Assembly (NCBI RefSeq): GCF_000815105.2
Contig: NZ_CP010310.2
Coordinates: 3,720,001-3,784,000 of the forward strand
DNA length: 64,000 nt
From: Pandoraea pulmonicola
Lineage (GTDB): Bacteria > Pseudomonadota > Gammaproteobacteria > Burkholderiales > Burkholderiaceae
Reading direction: 5' to 3'
Shown: positions 45,854-54,972 of the stretch, one piece after another
Layout: every line of letters begins with the position of its first letter
Position numbering within the stretch: the first letter of the stretch is position 1
The notes under the pieces: model-generated
Told to the model about the DNA's origin: nothing
Seen by the model: the letters and a program-made list of their open reading frames with translations, nothing else
Databases searched by the model: none
Position numbers and translations under genes: made by a program

Positions 45854-46740
45854 CCCACCCACGTGTAGGCTTTTGCGGCATCGGCCGCATGGGCGAACCC
45901 ATGACGCGGCGGCTGCTGGCCGCCGGCCATGACGTCGCCGTCTGGAACCGCTCGGCCGCGAAGCTCGCGGCCCTGACCGACGCCGGTGCATTGGCGTGCG
46001 TGACGCCGCAGGCGCTGGGCGAATTCGTCGATATCGCGCTGCTGTGCCTGGGCGACGGCAAGGCCGTGGAGGACGTCGTCTTCGGCGAGCACGGTCTCGT
46101 GCATGCCGCGACGCCGCCGCGCTGCCTCGTCGATCATTCGACGCTCTCGCCCGCCCTCACGCGCACGCTCGCCAGGCGCTGGGCCGAGGCGACCGGCAGC
46201 GTGTGGATCGACGCCCCGGTCTCCGGCGGCACGGGCGGCGCCGAGGCCGGCACGCTCGCCATCATGGCGGGTGGACCGGCCGCCGACATCGAGGCCGTGA
46301 CGCCGGTGCTGCGCACGTTTGCGGCGCGCGTGACCCGCATGGGCGACGTGGGCGCCGGTCAGACGACCAAGCTCGCCAATCAGGCCATCGTGGCGACGAC
46401 GCTCGCCGGTCTGGCCGAGGCGTTCGTGCTGGCCAAGCGCAGCGGCATCGACACGGCGGCCGTGCCGTCGGCGCTGCAGGGCGGCTGGGCCGACTCCATC
46501 CTGCTGCAAACGCTGTGGCCGCGCATGGTCACGCCGCCCGAACAGGCGACCGGCACCGTGCGCGTGATGCTCAAGGATCTCGATGCGATCGCCGAACTGA
46601 CACACACGAGCGCGACCGTGCAGCGCGTGCTGCCCGAAGTGCGCCGCCTGCTGAACGATGCCGTGCAACGCGGCATGGCGGATTGGGATCTGTCGCAGAT
46701 TTTCCGAATCGGCGAAGCGGAAAGCGCGCCGGACGCCTGA
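45850..46740 (+). CDS. 3-Hydroxyisobutyrate dehydrogenase-family reductase
   Basis: 296 residues. The NAD(P) motif [24 protein letters not shown] is at the N-terminus, [19 protein letters not shown] follows, and the catalytic lysine is in GQTTKLANQ (Lys174). Relatives act on 3-hydroxyisobutyrate, tartronate semialdehyde or other beta-hydroxy acids. The ATG overlaps the dehydratase stop. As last gene of the operon it may reduce or oxidise the product of the dehydratase. No aldolase or kinase is present to finish a textbook pathway. Confidence 0.9.
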   Translation: MTHPRVGFCGIGRMGEPMTRRLLAAGHDVAVWNRSAAKLAALTDAGALACVTPQALGEFVDIALLCLGDGKAVEDVVFGEHGLVHAATPPRCLVDHSTLSPALTRTLARRWAEATGSVWIDAPVSGGTGGAEAGTLAIMAGGPAADIEAVTPVLRTFAARVTRMGDVGAGQTTKLANQAIVATTLAGLAEAFVLAKRSGIDTAAVPSALQGGWADSILLQTLWPRMVTPPEQATGTVRVMLKDLDAIAELTHTSATVQRVLPEVRRLLNDAVQRGMADWDLSQIFRIGEAESAPDA

Positions 46741-46828
46741 CGTCGGCGCCACAGGCGCACGGCCCCCCCGGACGCATTGCACGCCCGTCGTGCGCCGCCG
46801 TCGGCAGCCGCGCAATGGCGGCGGCGAT

Positions 46829-46860
46829 ACGACCGCGCCCTGCGCAGAGAGCGCGGTCGT
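46829..46860. terminator. Hairpin between convergent operon end and binding-protein gene
   Basis: ACGACCGCGC/GCGCGGTCGT, a perfect 10-bp stem with a 12-base loop, lies in the 126-bp gap between two convergent genes. The sequence after it (CCTCTCTT) is pyrimidine-rich but not a T-run. A shared transcription end is likely. Confidence 0.55.
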
Positions 46861-46866
46861 CCTCTC

Positions 46867-48471
46867 TTACTTCACCTTCACGGTGGCGTAGTTCTGCCGT
46901 CCGAACGGGCTCACCTGATAGCCCGAGACTTCCGCCCGCGTGATCACCGCGGCGATCGGGTTGGCCAGCGGAATCCACAGCGCATCTTCCTTGATCGTCT
47001 TCTGCGCGGCCTGGTACTTGGCCGTGCGCGCCGCGATGTCGGCGGTGCGTTTGCCGTCGCTGATCAGCTTGTCGAGATTGGCGTCGCAGAAGCGGGCGAA
47101 GTTCGTGCCCGAGGTCACGGCCGCGCAACTGAATTGCGGCGTCAGGAAGTTGTCCGGATCGCCGTTGTCGCCCGACCAGCCCATGAACAGCAGATCATGC
47201 TCGCCCGCCTTGCCGCGGCGAATCAGCTCGCCCCACTCGACCGTCTTGATCTGCGCGCGCACGCCGATCTTCGCCAGATCGCTTTGCAGCATCTCAGCGC
47301 CTACGCGCGGGTTCGGATTGAGCAGGCTGCCGCTCGGACGCGTCCAGATCGTCGTCTCGAAGCCGTCGGGGAAACCGGCGTCCGCCAGCAGTTTCTTCGC
47401 CTTCTCGACGCTGTGCGGATAGTCGGCGACGTTCTTCGCATAGCTCCACGTGTTGGGCGGATAGACGTTGACCGCCGGCGTTGCCGTGCCCTCGAAGACC
47501 TGCTTGACGTAGCTCGGCTTGTCGAACGCGATGTTGAGCGCCTGGCGCACGCGCACGTCGTTCAGCGGCTTGTGCTGCGTGTTGATGGCGACGAACGCCG
47601 TCATGAACGCGGGCGTCTCCACCACGCGCAGGGCCTTGTCGCCGCGCGCGGCCTGCACGTCGAGCGGCTTGGGCGAGAGCGCGATCTGGCACTCGCCGAC
47701 CTTGACCTTCTGTGCGCGCACGGCGGCGTCCGGCACGATGGTGTAGATGAGACGCTCGGACGCGGGCGCGCCGCCGAAGTAGGCCTTGTTCGCGTCGTAG
47801 CGCACGACGCTGTCCTTCTGGTAGCTGCGGAAGACGAACGGCCCGGTGCCGATCGGGCGCGCGTTGAGTTCATCGGTCTTGTTCGCGGCGATGAGCTTGT
47901 CCGCATACTCGGCCGAGTAGATCGACGCGAAGCCCATCGACAGCATCGACAGGAACGTGGCCTCGGGCTCGGACAGCGTGAAGCGCACCGTGTTCGCATC
48001 GACCTTCTGCACCGACTTGATCAGCTTGCCGAGCGAGAGCGATTGCGCATGCGGGAAACCCGACGGCGTGAGCTTGTGCCACGGCGCGTTGTCGTTGAGC
48101 ATGCGATCGAACGTGAAGACGACGTCGTCGGCATTGAACGCGCGCGTCGGCTTGAAGAGATCGTTGCTGTGAAAGCTCACGTTCGGGCGCAGCGCAAACG
48201 TGTAGGTCAAACCATCGGGGCTCACTTCCCACCTGGTTGCGAGACTCGGCACGACCTTCGCCTGCGCGGCGTCGAATTCGACCAGCCGGTTGAACACCGG
48301 ATCGGCGGACGCGTTGGTGGTCGTGAGCGAGTTGTAGCGCACGACGTCGAAGCCTTCCGGACTGGCTTCGGTGCATACGGTGAGGGCCTTGGCATGGGCC
48401 GCGAGCGGCACGAGCGGCAGGGACAGGACAGTCAGAACGGCAGCGATGGTATGACGCGAGCAACGGCGCAT
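46867..48471 (-). CDS. ABC transporter peptide/solute-binding protein (DppA/OppA family)
   Basis: 534 residues. A signal peptide (HTIAAVLTVLSLPLVPLAAHA) precedes KALTVCTEASPEGFDVVRYN. The family-5 solute-binding domain (FDAAQAKVVPSLATRWEVSP; WGELIRRGKAGEHDLLFMGW; DPDNFLTPQFSC) matches dipeptide-binding DppA closely. The start at 48471 has GGAG upstream; a longer frame with an Arg-rich leader is rejected. The ABC permeases and ATPase are not adjacent, so it is an orphan or works with a remote Dpp system. Confidence 0.91.
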   Translation of the reverse strand: MRRCSRHTIAAVLTVLSLPLVPLAAHAKALTVCTEASPEGFDVVRYNSLTTTNASADPVFNRLVEFDAAQAKVVPSLATRWEVSPDGLTYTFALRPNVSFHSNDLFKPTRAFNADDVVFTFDRMLNDNAPWHKLTPSGFPHAQSLSLGKLIKSVQKVDANTVRFTLSEPEATFLSMLSMGFASIYSAEYADKLIAANKTDELNARPIGTGPFVFRSYQKDSVVRYDANKAYFGGAPASERLIYTIVPDAAVRAQKVKVGECQIALSPKPLDVQAARGDKALRVVETPAFMTAFVAINTQHKPLNDVRVRQALNIAFDKPSYVKQVFEGTATPAVNVYPPNTWSYAKNVADYPHSVEKAKKLLADAGFPDGFETTIWTRPSGSLLNPNPRVGAEMLQSDLAKIGVRAQIKTVEWGELIRRGKAGEHDLLFMGWSGDNGDPDNFLTPQFSCAAVTSGTNFARFCDANLDKLISDGKRTADIAARTAKYQAAQKTIKEDALWIPLANPIAAVITRAEVSGYQVSPFGRQNYATVKVK

Positions 48472-48599
48472 GAGCTTCTTCTCCAGGAAGTCGATGTCGG
48501 ATGGCACAACAACGGCGCAGAATAGCGCAAATTCAGGACACCTGCCCTTGCCCCGCCGAATAACCATATATCGGCGGTTCGCAATGCCGAAACCGCGTG

Positions 48600-49469
48600 T
48601 CAGTTCTGCCAACCAAACGCCCGCACCCGATGCACGATGCTGTCGCGCGCGGCGACCACCGTCAGACGCGAACTCACCGACATGTCATAGAGATATCGCG
48701 TGCGCCCCGCGTAGGGCACGCTCACGTAGGGATGGGAAATCAGCGGTACGTCGGCGTGCGGCTCGGGCGCGTCGCCCTGGCCCGCCAGACGGGCCAGGCA
48801 TAGCCGGTGCGCGGCGTCTCGCGACGGCGCGAGCGGATTGTCGGACAACACCTCGGGCGATGGTGGCTCGTCCGCACTCCCCAGCGCGGGGACGTGCGCC
48901 GCAAGCGCCAATGGGCCCTGCCCCAGCGCGACGAACAACCACAACCCGGCATGCGCCATGTCCACCCGCACCTTCCCGTGCGGCCCGTCGCACTCCATCG
49001 ACGACACGCCGGGCGTTGCCGCGGGCACCGGCGCGTGGGCAGGCGAGCAATGGAACCAGCGGCCGAAGATCCAGCGCATGGCAATGCGCTCGGAGAGAAA
49101 TCGGTGACGCATCTGCGTACGCGGCAAACGACGCGCCAACGCCTGCTCGGTCGCCGAAAGCCAGATCGTCCCGTCGTCGGGACCGCCGACGGCCGTCCCC
49201 GTCGCCCCGAACGGCCGTCCCGCCAACAAAAAGCGCCAGAGCCACAGTTCGTCGCTGGCACATTGGGAAAGTGGCTTGACAGCGGTGGCGTCCGATCCGC
49301 TCGCTGCCACGCTCCCGTCGCTGCTCGCGAGCGCACGATGGCGCGCGCCGCCGCCCGGCACTTTTCGCTCGTCCTGCCCGAATTGCCCCAGCGGCACGTA
49401 CGTCAGCGAAGGCGTCGGGATCGAGGCCACGCGCGGCGTCAGATCGAGCGTGCGTTTCAACGTCAACAT
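48600..49469 (-). CDS. Fur-box gene: protein with phosphopantetheinyl-transferase-like N-half
   Basis: 289 residues. The middle (residues ~108-195) reads like an Sfp-type 4'-phosphopantetheinyl transferase: LSATEQALARRL and RHRFLSERIAMRWIF (compare the Arg-rich RRRFLAxRxxLR of the family), then GPHGKVRVDMAHAGLWLFVA, where the usual GKP, SHSG motif is GKV, AHAG. The catalytic GVDIE and WTxKEA motifs are not recognisable, so it is either a divergent or inactive enzyme or an unrelated fold. A Fur box lies 128 bp upstream. I start at 49469; the upstream frame is Arg-rich and unlikely. Iron regulation suggests a siderophore link. Confidence 0.5.
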   Translation of the reverse strand: MLTLKRTLDLTPRVASIPTPSLTYVPLGQFGQDERKVPGGGARHRALASSDGSVAASGSDATAVKPLSQCASDELWLWRFLLAGRPFGATGTAVGGPDDGTIWLSATEQALARRLPRTQMRHRFLSERIAMRWIFGRWFHCSPAHAPVPAATPGVSSMECDGPHGKVRVDMAHAGLWLFVALGQGPLALAAHVPALGSADEPPSPEVLSDNPLAPSRDAAHRLCLARLAGQGDAPEPHADVPLISHPYVSVPYAGRTRYLYDMSVSSRLTVVAARDSIVHRVRAFGWQN

Positions 49470-49596
49470 TTGCGACCTCCACAGGCGAGGTCTCCGGTGA
49501 CGCGGTCCATGCATCGCAACTTGCCCTCGCCTCGGCACGCAAGTCGGTCGCACCCGGCGCATGCACGTCACCGGCGGCCATTCATTCGATCAAAAT

Positions 49597-49615
49597 AGAA
49601 ATGAGAATCATTATC
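49597..49615. promoter_or_regulatory. Fur box
   Basis: AGAAATGAGAATCATTATC matches the 19-bp Fur consensus GATAATGATAATCATTATC at 15 of 19 positions. It lies 128 bp upstream of the phosphopantetheinyl-transferase-like gene. The only other gene that flanks it (IclR, ends 49699) is read toward the site, so the leftward gene is the target. Confidence 0.82.
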
Positions 49616-49698
49616 AAATGATAACACAAGGACGACCGTACGAACGGCCGCCGAGGAGGGCGAAGAATGGGAAGACGAGGGCTGCAAGCCCCGATATT

Positions 49699-50646
49699 TC
49701 AGGCGCTGGCCGGCAACGGCGGCCGATAGCCGAGTGCGTGGCTCGCGGCCAGCGCTTCGCGGCGCACGGCTTCGCCGATGGGGCCGTCCATGCGGGCGTC
49801 GAAGCCGCCGGTCGCGCCCAGCGCCGTGATGACGCCGACGAGCCGGCCGTCATAGTTGAAGACCGGCGCAGCCAGTGCGCTGATGCCCGTGAGGTTGGTG
49901 TCGCGCACACTGGCCCCCTGCGCCGCACGCACCGACGCGCGCAACGTGCCGATCGGGTCCAGCGGATCGAGTTGGGCGCGATGTTCGGGTGTCGCGTGGG
50001 CAAGTTCGCTCTCGGCCATCGCCAGCACCTGCGGATCGTCGAGCAAGCCGAGGAATACACGTCCGGCGGCGGACCACAGCACGGACATGACCGAGCCGAT
50101 ACGCACGTTGATCGTCACCGGCAGCCCCGGCTCCTCGAAACGTACGATGGTCGGCCCCTTGTTGCCCATGACCGCAATGAAACAGGTGACGTCGAAGGCT
50201 TCGCGCAGACGCACGAGCGCCGGCTCGGCAGCCCGGACGGGATCGGCCTGTCGCATGGCGGCCACCCCGATCAGCATGGCTTCGAGGCCGAGGTAATAGT
50301 GTTGGGAGTCGGCGTCCTGCGCGACCAGCCCCTCCTCCACCAGACTCATCAGATAACGGTGGACCTTGGCGGGGCTTTGCTGCACGTGCTGCGCCAGCAT
50401 GGTGAGACTCGCGCGACCGCCCAGACGGGCCAGTCCCTTGAGCACGACCATGCCGGTCTCGGCCGACTGGACGCGTTGCCGGCGCCCGCGCTCGCGAGGC
50501 ATCTCGGCATTGTCGGTGCCGACATTTCCGGCATTTTCAGCATCCTGCAAGCCATCGAGGCCGGACGCGCCGACGCCGTCAGCCGTACGGGAAAGCGCGG
50601 CGGCACTGCGCGTGCGGCCGGCGGTGGGTCGTTTTGTTGTCGTCAT
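49699..50646 (-). CDS. IclR-family transcriptional regulator
   Basis: About 315 residues. A winged-helix domain (ETGMVVLKGLARLGGRASLT, then SPAKVHRYLMSLVEEGLV) follows a ~60-residue polar linker. The IclR effector domain comes next (SVLWSAAGRVFLGLL; AAPVFNYDGRLVGVITALG). The start is uncertain: ATG at 50646 or 50685; neither has a good ribosome site. It is divergent from the P450 gene, with a 13-bp palindrome in the 311-bp intergenic region, so it likely controls it. Confidence 0.89.
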   Translation of the reverse strand: MTTTKRPTAGRTRSAAALSRTADGVGASGLDGLQDAENAGNVGTDNAEMPRERGRRQRVQSAETGMVVLKGLARLGGRASLTMLAQHVQQSPAKVHRYLMSLVEEGLVAQDADSQHYYLGLEAMLIGVAAMRQADPVRAAEPALVRLREAFDVTCFIAVMGNKGPTIVRFEEPGLPVTINVRIGSVMSVLWSAAGRVFLGLLDDPQVLAMAESELAHATPEHRAQLDPLDPIGTLRASVRAAQGASVRDTNLTGISALAAPVFNYDGRLVGVITALGATGGFDARMDGPIGEAVRREALAASHALGYRPPLPASA

Positions 50647-50719
50647 CGGCGAGATTTTAAGACGCAAATCGACGTCGTCCGACATCGGGGGTCTAGAGGT
50701 TAACCCCAGTCCACCAATT

Positions 50720-50732
50720 TACGCAATGCGTA
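50720..50732. promoter_or_regulatory. Palindrome in the IclR-P450 divergent region
   Basis: TACGCA-A-TGCGTA is a perfect inverted repeat, 35-75 bp from the possible IclR starts and about 225 bp before the P450 start. It sits in an AT-rich segment with a further TTTACGC half-site at 50738-50744. A candidate IclR operator. Confidence 0.55.
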
Positions 50733-50956
50733 TTATATTTACGCTTAACAGATCAAGAGAATGCGACTCCCTGTATGCGCGAGCGCCGCGACATCGGACG
50801 GATCGCATCGGATGAGGAGACGTCAGGCAGCCGCGCCCGCGGTTCGCGTGGGCACACTGTGCGCCGGTCCGACGCTCCTCTACACTTGTTTCATTGCGTG
50901 TGTCGCCGCGAGTCCCGCGTGGCCGGCGTCACCCCCGACCCAGAGAGCGTGAACGG

Positions 50957-53317
50957 ATGAGTCAAACGATTGCCCCCACCCCCGATACGACCGCGGCCAG
51001 CGCCGGCGGCTGCCCCTTTCATCAGAAGACCGACCTGCGGGCGCCCAACGGCTGTCCGGTCAGTGCGCGTGCGGCCGAGTTCGATCCGTTTGAAGACGGC
51101 TATCAGCAAGACCCGCCGGAATATGTGCGCTGGGCGCGCGAGCAGGAACCGGTGTTCTACAGTCCGAAGCTCGGCTACTGGGTCGTGACGCGTTACGACG
51201 ACATCAAGGCGATTTTCCGCGACAACATCACGTTCAGCCCGTCGATCGCGCTGGAGAAGATCACGCCGACCGGGCCGGAAGCCAACGCCGTGCTCGCGTC
51301 GTACGGCTTCGCGCTCAACCGGACGCTGGTCAACGAAGACGAGCCCGCGCACATGCCGCGCCGCCGCGTGCTGATGGAGCCGTTCACGCCGGAACATCTC
51401 AAGCATCACGAACCGCTCGTGCGGCAACTCGCACGCGAGTATGTCGATCGCTTCATCGACGACGGCCGCGCCGATCTCGTCGACCAGATGCTGTGGGAAG
51501 TCCCCCTCACGGTGGCGCTGCACTTCCTGGGCGTGCCCGAAGAGGATATGGACAAGCTGCGCGAGTACTCCATCGCGCACACGGTCAACACGTGGGGACG
51601 CCCGAAGCCCGAGGAACAGATGGCCGTCGCACACGCCGTGGGCAATTTCTGGCAGCTCGCGGGCAAGATTCTCGAAAAAATGCGTCAGAACCCGGACGGT
51701 CCGGGCTGGATGCAATACGGCATACGCAAGCAGAAGGATCATCCGGAAGTCGTCACCGACTCCTATCTGCATTCGATGATGATGGCCGGCATCGTCGCCG
51801 CGCACGAGACGACGGCGAACGCCACGGCCAACGCGATGAAGCTGTTGCTGCAGCATCCGGACGTCTGGCGCGAAATCTGCGAAGACCCATCGCTGATTCC
51901 CAACGCGGTCGAGGAGTGCCTGCGACACAACGGTTCGGTGGCCGCGTGGCGTCGTCTGGCAACGAAGGACGTGACCATCGGCGGCATCGACATTCCTGCG
52001 GGATCGAAGCTGCTGATCGTGTCGTCGTCGGCCAATCACGACGAGCGTCACTTTGCCGATGCCGATCTGTTCGACATCCGCCGTGAAAACGCGAGCGACC
52101 AACTGACCTTCGGCTACGGCTCGCACCAGTGCATGGGCAAGAACCTCGCGCGCATGGAGATGCAGATCTTCCTCGAGGAATTCACGCGCCGCCTGCCGCA
52201 CATGAAGCTTGCGGCGCAGAAGTTCACATACGTCCCGAACACGTCGTTCCGCGGCCCGGAGCATCTGTGGGTCGAATGGGATCCGGCGCAGAACCCCGAG
52301 CGCCGCGACCCGGCCGTTCTGGAGCGCCACTCGCCCGTGCGCATCGGCGAGCCGTCGGGTCATAGCGTCACGCGTCCGGTCGTGGTCGAGTCGGTCACGC
52401 CGGTGGCCGAGGGCATCGTGAAGCTCCGTCTCGTGGCGCCGGACGGTCGCGCGCTGCCGCGTTGGGCGCCTGGCTCGCACGTCGATGTCGAGTGCGGCGA
52501 CACCGGGCTCTCGCGCCAGTATTCGCTGTGCGGCGATCCGGCGGACGCAGGCGCCTTCGAAATCGCGGTGCTGCACGAGCCGGAAGGCCGTGGCGGCTCG
52601 AACTGGATGCACACGCAGGTGCGCGTCGGCGATCGGCTGCGCATTCGCGGCCCGCGCAATCACTTCCGTCTGGACGAGAACACGCCGCGTGCGATCTTCG
52701 TCGCCGGTGGGATCGGGGTGACGCCGATTGCCGCGATGGCGCGTCGCGCGAAGGCGCTCGGCATCGACTACGAGATCCATTACAGCGGTCGCAGCCGTCG
52801 CACGATGGCGCTCGTCGACGAACTGCAGGCGCTGCATGGCGACCGTCTGCATCTGTGGGTGAAGGACGAAGGCCGGCGCGCGGACTACGCACAACAGTTC
52901 GCCACGCCGCAAGCCGGCACGCAGATCTACGCCTGTGGCCCCGTGCGCATGCTCGACGGGCTGGCCGAATGCTGCGCGCATTGGCCGGAAGACTCGCTGC
53001 GCGTGGAGCATTTCCAGTCGAAACTGGGCACGCTCGATCCGGAGAAGGAGCATGCGTTCGAAGTCACGCTCAAGGATTCCGGCATCACGGTCGCGGTGCC
53101 CGCCGACCAGACGCTGCTCACCGCCCTGCGCGCTGCGAACATCGACGTGCAGAGCGACTGCGAGGAAGGTCTGTGCGGCTCATGCGAGGTGCAGGTGATC
53201 GAAGGCGAGGTAGACCATCGCGACGTGGTGCTCACGCGCGCCGAACGCGATGCGAACACGAAGATGATGTCGTGCTGCTCACGCGCCTGCGGCAAAAAAC
53301 TGGTGCTGGCACTGTGA
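50957..53317 (+). CDS. Self-sufficient cytochrome P450 with fused reductase and ferredoxin (CYP116B type)
   Basis: 786 residues. One chain holds a P450 domain (1-~430), a phthalate-dioxygenase-reductase-like FMN/NAD(P)H domain (~475-695) and a plant-type 2Fe-2S ferredoxin (~700-786). The heme cysteine is Cys392 in FGYGSHQCMGKNLARME, with the I-helix acid-threonine AHETT at 283-286. Reductase motifs include RQYSLCGDP (flavin), VAGGIGVTPIAAM (NAD(P)H) and YACGPVRML. Ferredoxin cysteines are 735, 740, 743 and 773. Such fusions hydroxylate or dealkylate small aromatic or terpenoid compounds. IclR is divergent. A terminator follows, now split by an IS. Confidence 0.95.
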   Translation: MSQTIAPTPDTTAASAGGCPFHQKTDLRAPNGCPVSARAAEFDPFEDGYQQDPPEYVRWAREQEPVFYSPKLGYWVVTRYDDIKAIFRDNITFSPSIALEKITPTGPEANAVLASYGFALNRTLVNEDEPAHMPRRRVLMEPFTPEHLKHHEPLVRQLAREYVDRFIDDGRADLVDQMLWEVPLTVALHFLGVPEEDMDKLREYSIAHTVNTWGRPKPEEQMAVAHAVGNFWQLAGKILEKMRQNPDGPGWMQYGIRKQKDHPEVVTDSYLHSMMMAGIVAAHETTANATANAMKLLLQHPDVWREICEDPSLIPNAVEECLRHNGSVAAWRRLATKDVTIGGIDIPAGSKLLIVSSSANHDERHFADADLFDIRRENASDQLTFGYGSHQCMGKNLARMEMQIFLEEFTRRLPHMKLAAQKFTYVPNTSFRGPEHLWVEWDPAQNPERRDPAVLERHSPVRIGEPSGHSVTRPVVVESVTPVAEGIVKLRLVAPDGRALPRWAPGSHVDVECGDTGLSRQYSLCGDPADAGAFEIAVLHEPEGRGGSNWMHTQVRVGDRLRIRGPRNHFRLDENTPRAIFVAGGIGVTPIAAMARRAKALGIDYEIHYSGRSRRTMALVDELQALHGDRLHLWVKDEGRRADYAQQFATPQAGTQIYACGPVRMLDGLAECCAHWPEDSLRVEHFQSKLGTLDPEKEHAFEVTLKDSGITVAVPADQTLLTALRAANIDVQSDCEEGLCGSCEVQVIEGEVDHRDVVLTRAERDANTKMMSCCSRACGKKLVLAL

Positions 53318-53377
53318 TGCGGTAACGCGGATATCGCGACAGCTCGCGGTAATCCCTGCTGCGATGGAAAACGACAA

Positions 53378-53401
53378 GGGGCGCCGTTCACCACGGCGCC
53401 C
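53378..53401. terminator. P450 terminator hairpin, left copy (IS target duplication)
   Basis: GGGCGCCGT-TCACC-ACGGCGCCC, a 9-bp stem. The same 24 bp occur at 54973-54996 in direct orientation on the other side of the IS. Left-flanking ACAA and right-flanking TTTGTT belong to the original terminator, so this copy has lost its plus-strand T-run, while a different hairpin inside the IS end (53415-53442) can replace it. Confidence 0.82.
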
Positions 53402-54972
53402 CAGATTGCTGACGAACCCCTCGTTTTTCGGAGCGAGGGGTTTCGTCTTTCTGGAATCAGGATTGCGGACTCGCCGCGAGCGAGCAGTCGAATCTGCTGG
53501 GCAAACGGCTCACCAGGCGCAGCAGGATGCGTACGAAGCGCCAATCAGGACCCGCTAGCCCGTTTTTCTTGCTCCGTTCCAGCAGCATCGCGATCTTCTT
53601 GATGTTCTGCGCCGTCGCAGCCAGCAAGCACTGCTCGGCCACCTTGCGTAGTCCACGCATGCGCGCATAGCGATGCCCGTGCAGTTGCTTGGCATCGGCG
53701 AAGCTGCGCTCCACCGTCTCCTTGCGCCGGGCGTAAATGCGTTGGCCCCATTGCGTTAGACGTCGCGCATCGACTCGCTCCTTGGCGCGTTCCCAGACGT
53801 GGCGCGTCACCACCTTCACTGCGTTGGCACTGTTCGTGCACTGCGCGCGTACCGGGCAGCGCCAGCATATCTTCGGATTGGATTTGTACTCCCGATAGCC
53901 GAGCCGATTGGTCGTGCTGTAAGGCAGCGCCTGTCCCTGTGGGCACACATACTCGTTGCGATACGCGTCGTACTTGAACTGCCGTTTGTAGAACAGGCCC
54001 GGCTTGTGGTTCGGCGTGCGATAGCCCATTACCCCGGCAATCTCCCGCTCCTCCAAGCCTTGGCATACCGCCGGCGTGAAGTAGCCCGCATCTAGCCCAA
54101 CCGCCTCCACCTTGAACTCGAAGCGCTCGCGCTGTCGGTCCAGCCGATCCAGATACGGCTGGCTGTCGTGCACCGAGGCCGGCGTCACATGCGTATCGGT
54201 GATGATCGCGTGCTTCGCGTCCACCGTGCGATGGTCCAGATAGAAGAATCCCTTCGGCTTGCCGTCCCGCACCATGTAGCCGCTGTCCGGATCGGTCCGG
54301 CTGATCTTGGTGTCCTTGCTCGACGGCGGCTCATCGTCGTCACGATCGAGCGGCTTCTTGCCGTGCGCCGCCCGATCCGCATCCACCGCGGCATTGAGTG
54401 CCTGCGTATATGCCGCGGGCGTCTGCTCCAGCTTTACCACGTCGAACTTGTTCTTGTTCGCGTTGGCCTTCAGGTGCGTACTGTCCGTGTACAGCACCCG
54501 ACCATCGACCAGCCCACGCTTGATCGCCTGACGCACGATCTCGTCGAAGATCTCTTGGTACACCGCCGTGTCCGTGAAGCGCCGTCGGCGATTCTGCGAG
54601 AACGTCGAGGCATCCGGCACCTTGTCGGTCAGCCGAAAGCGGGCGAACCAGCGATAGGCGACGTTCACCTGTACCTCGCGCATCAACTGCCGCTCGCTGC
54701 GCACCCCAAACAGATAGCCAATGAACAGCAGCTTGAACATCACCACAGGATCGAGCGCGGGCCGCCCGTTGTCCGCGCAGTACAGATGCGCGACCTTCTC
54801 GCGGATGAATTCGAAATCCACCGCCGCGTCGATCTGGCGCAGTAAGTGGTCCTTTGGCACGAGTTCCTCGAGCGTCACCATCTCGAGTTCGTGCTGCGTG
54901 GGCGTTGGCGTCTTCAACATCCCGCTATTAAAAACAAAACCCTCGCACTTGGCGAGGGTTTGTCAGCAATCT
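53402..54972 (-). mobile_element. IS1182-family insertion sequence
   Basis: About 1,571 bp. Terminal inverted repeats start AGATTGCTGAC and continue with AACCC after one variable base; the left end is at 53402-53413 and the right end at 54962-54972 in reverse. One transposase ORF fills it. Terminator-like hairpins sit just inside each end (AACCCCTCG/CGAGGGGTT at 53415-53442; AAACCCTCG/CGAGGGTTT at 54937-54961, followed by TTTTGTTTTT on the minus strand) and shield the transposase from outside transcription. A 24-bp direct repeat flanks it. It looks intact and recently inserted. Confidence 0.9.
53457..54920 (-). CDS. IS1182-family transposase
   Basis: 487 residues. An N-terminal DUF772-type domain (LVPKDHLLRQIDAAVDFEFI; ALDPVVMFKLLFIGYLFGVRSERQL) is followed by a DDE domain (VLYTDSTHLKANANKNKF with the first Asp; VGLDAGYFTP for the second; YARRKETVERSFADAKQLHG with the Glu). 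A zinc-ribbon-like CPQGQALPY, ICWRCPVRAQC segment lies between. All catalytic residues appear present, so the element may be active. Confidence 0.95.
   Translation of the reverse strand: MLKTPTPTQHELEMVTLEELVPKDHLLRQIDAAVDFEFIREKVAHLYCADNGRPALDPVVMFKLLFIGYLFGVRSERQLMREVQVNVAYRWFARFRLTDKVPDASTFSQNRRRRFTDTAVYQEIFDEIVRQAIKRGLVDGRVLYTDSTHLKANANKNKFDVVKLEQTPAAYTQALNAAVDADRAAHGKKPLDRDDDEPPSSKDTKISRTDPDSGYMVRDGKPKGFFYLDHRTVDAKHAIITDTHVTPASVHDSQPYLDRLDRQRERFEFKVEAVGLDAGYFTPAVCQGLEEREIAGVMGYRTPNHKPGLFYKRQFKYDAYRNEYVCPQGQALPYSTTNRLGYREYKSNPKICWRCPVRAQCTNSANAVKVVTRHVWERAKERVDARRLTQWGQRIYARRKETVERSFADAKQLHGHRYARMRGLRKVAEQCLLAATAQNIKKIAMLLERSKKNGLAGPDWRFVRILLRLVSRLPSRFDCSLAASPQS

Noticed and set aside
53457..54920. 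IS transposase considered a pseudogene
   Set aside because: The frame is intact at 487 codons with the DDE residues and both inverted repeats in place.
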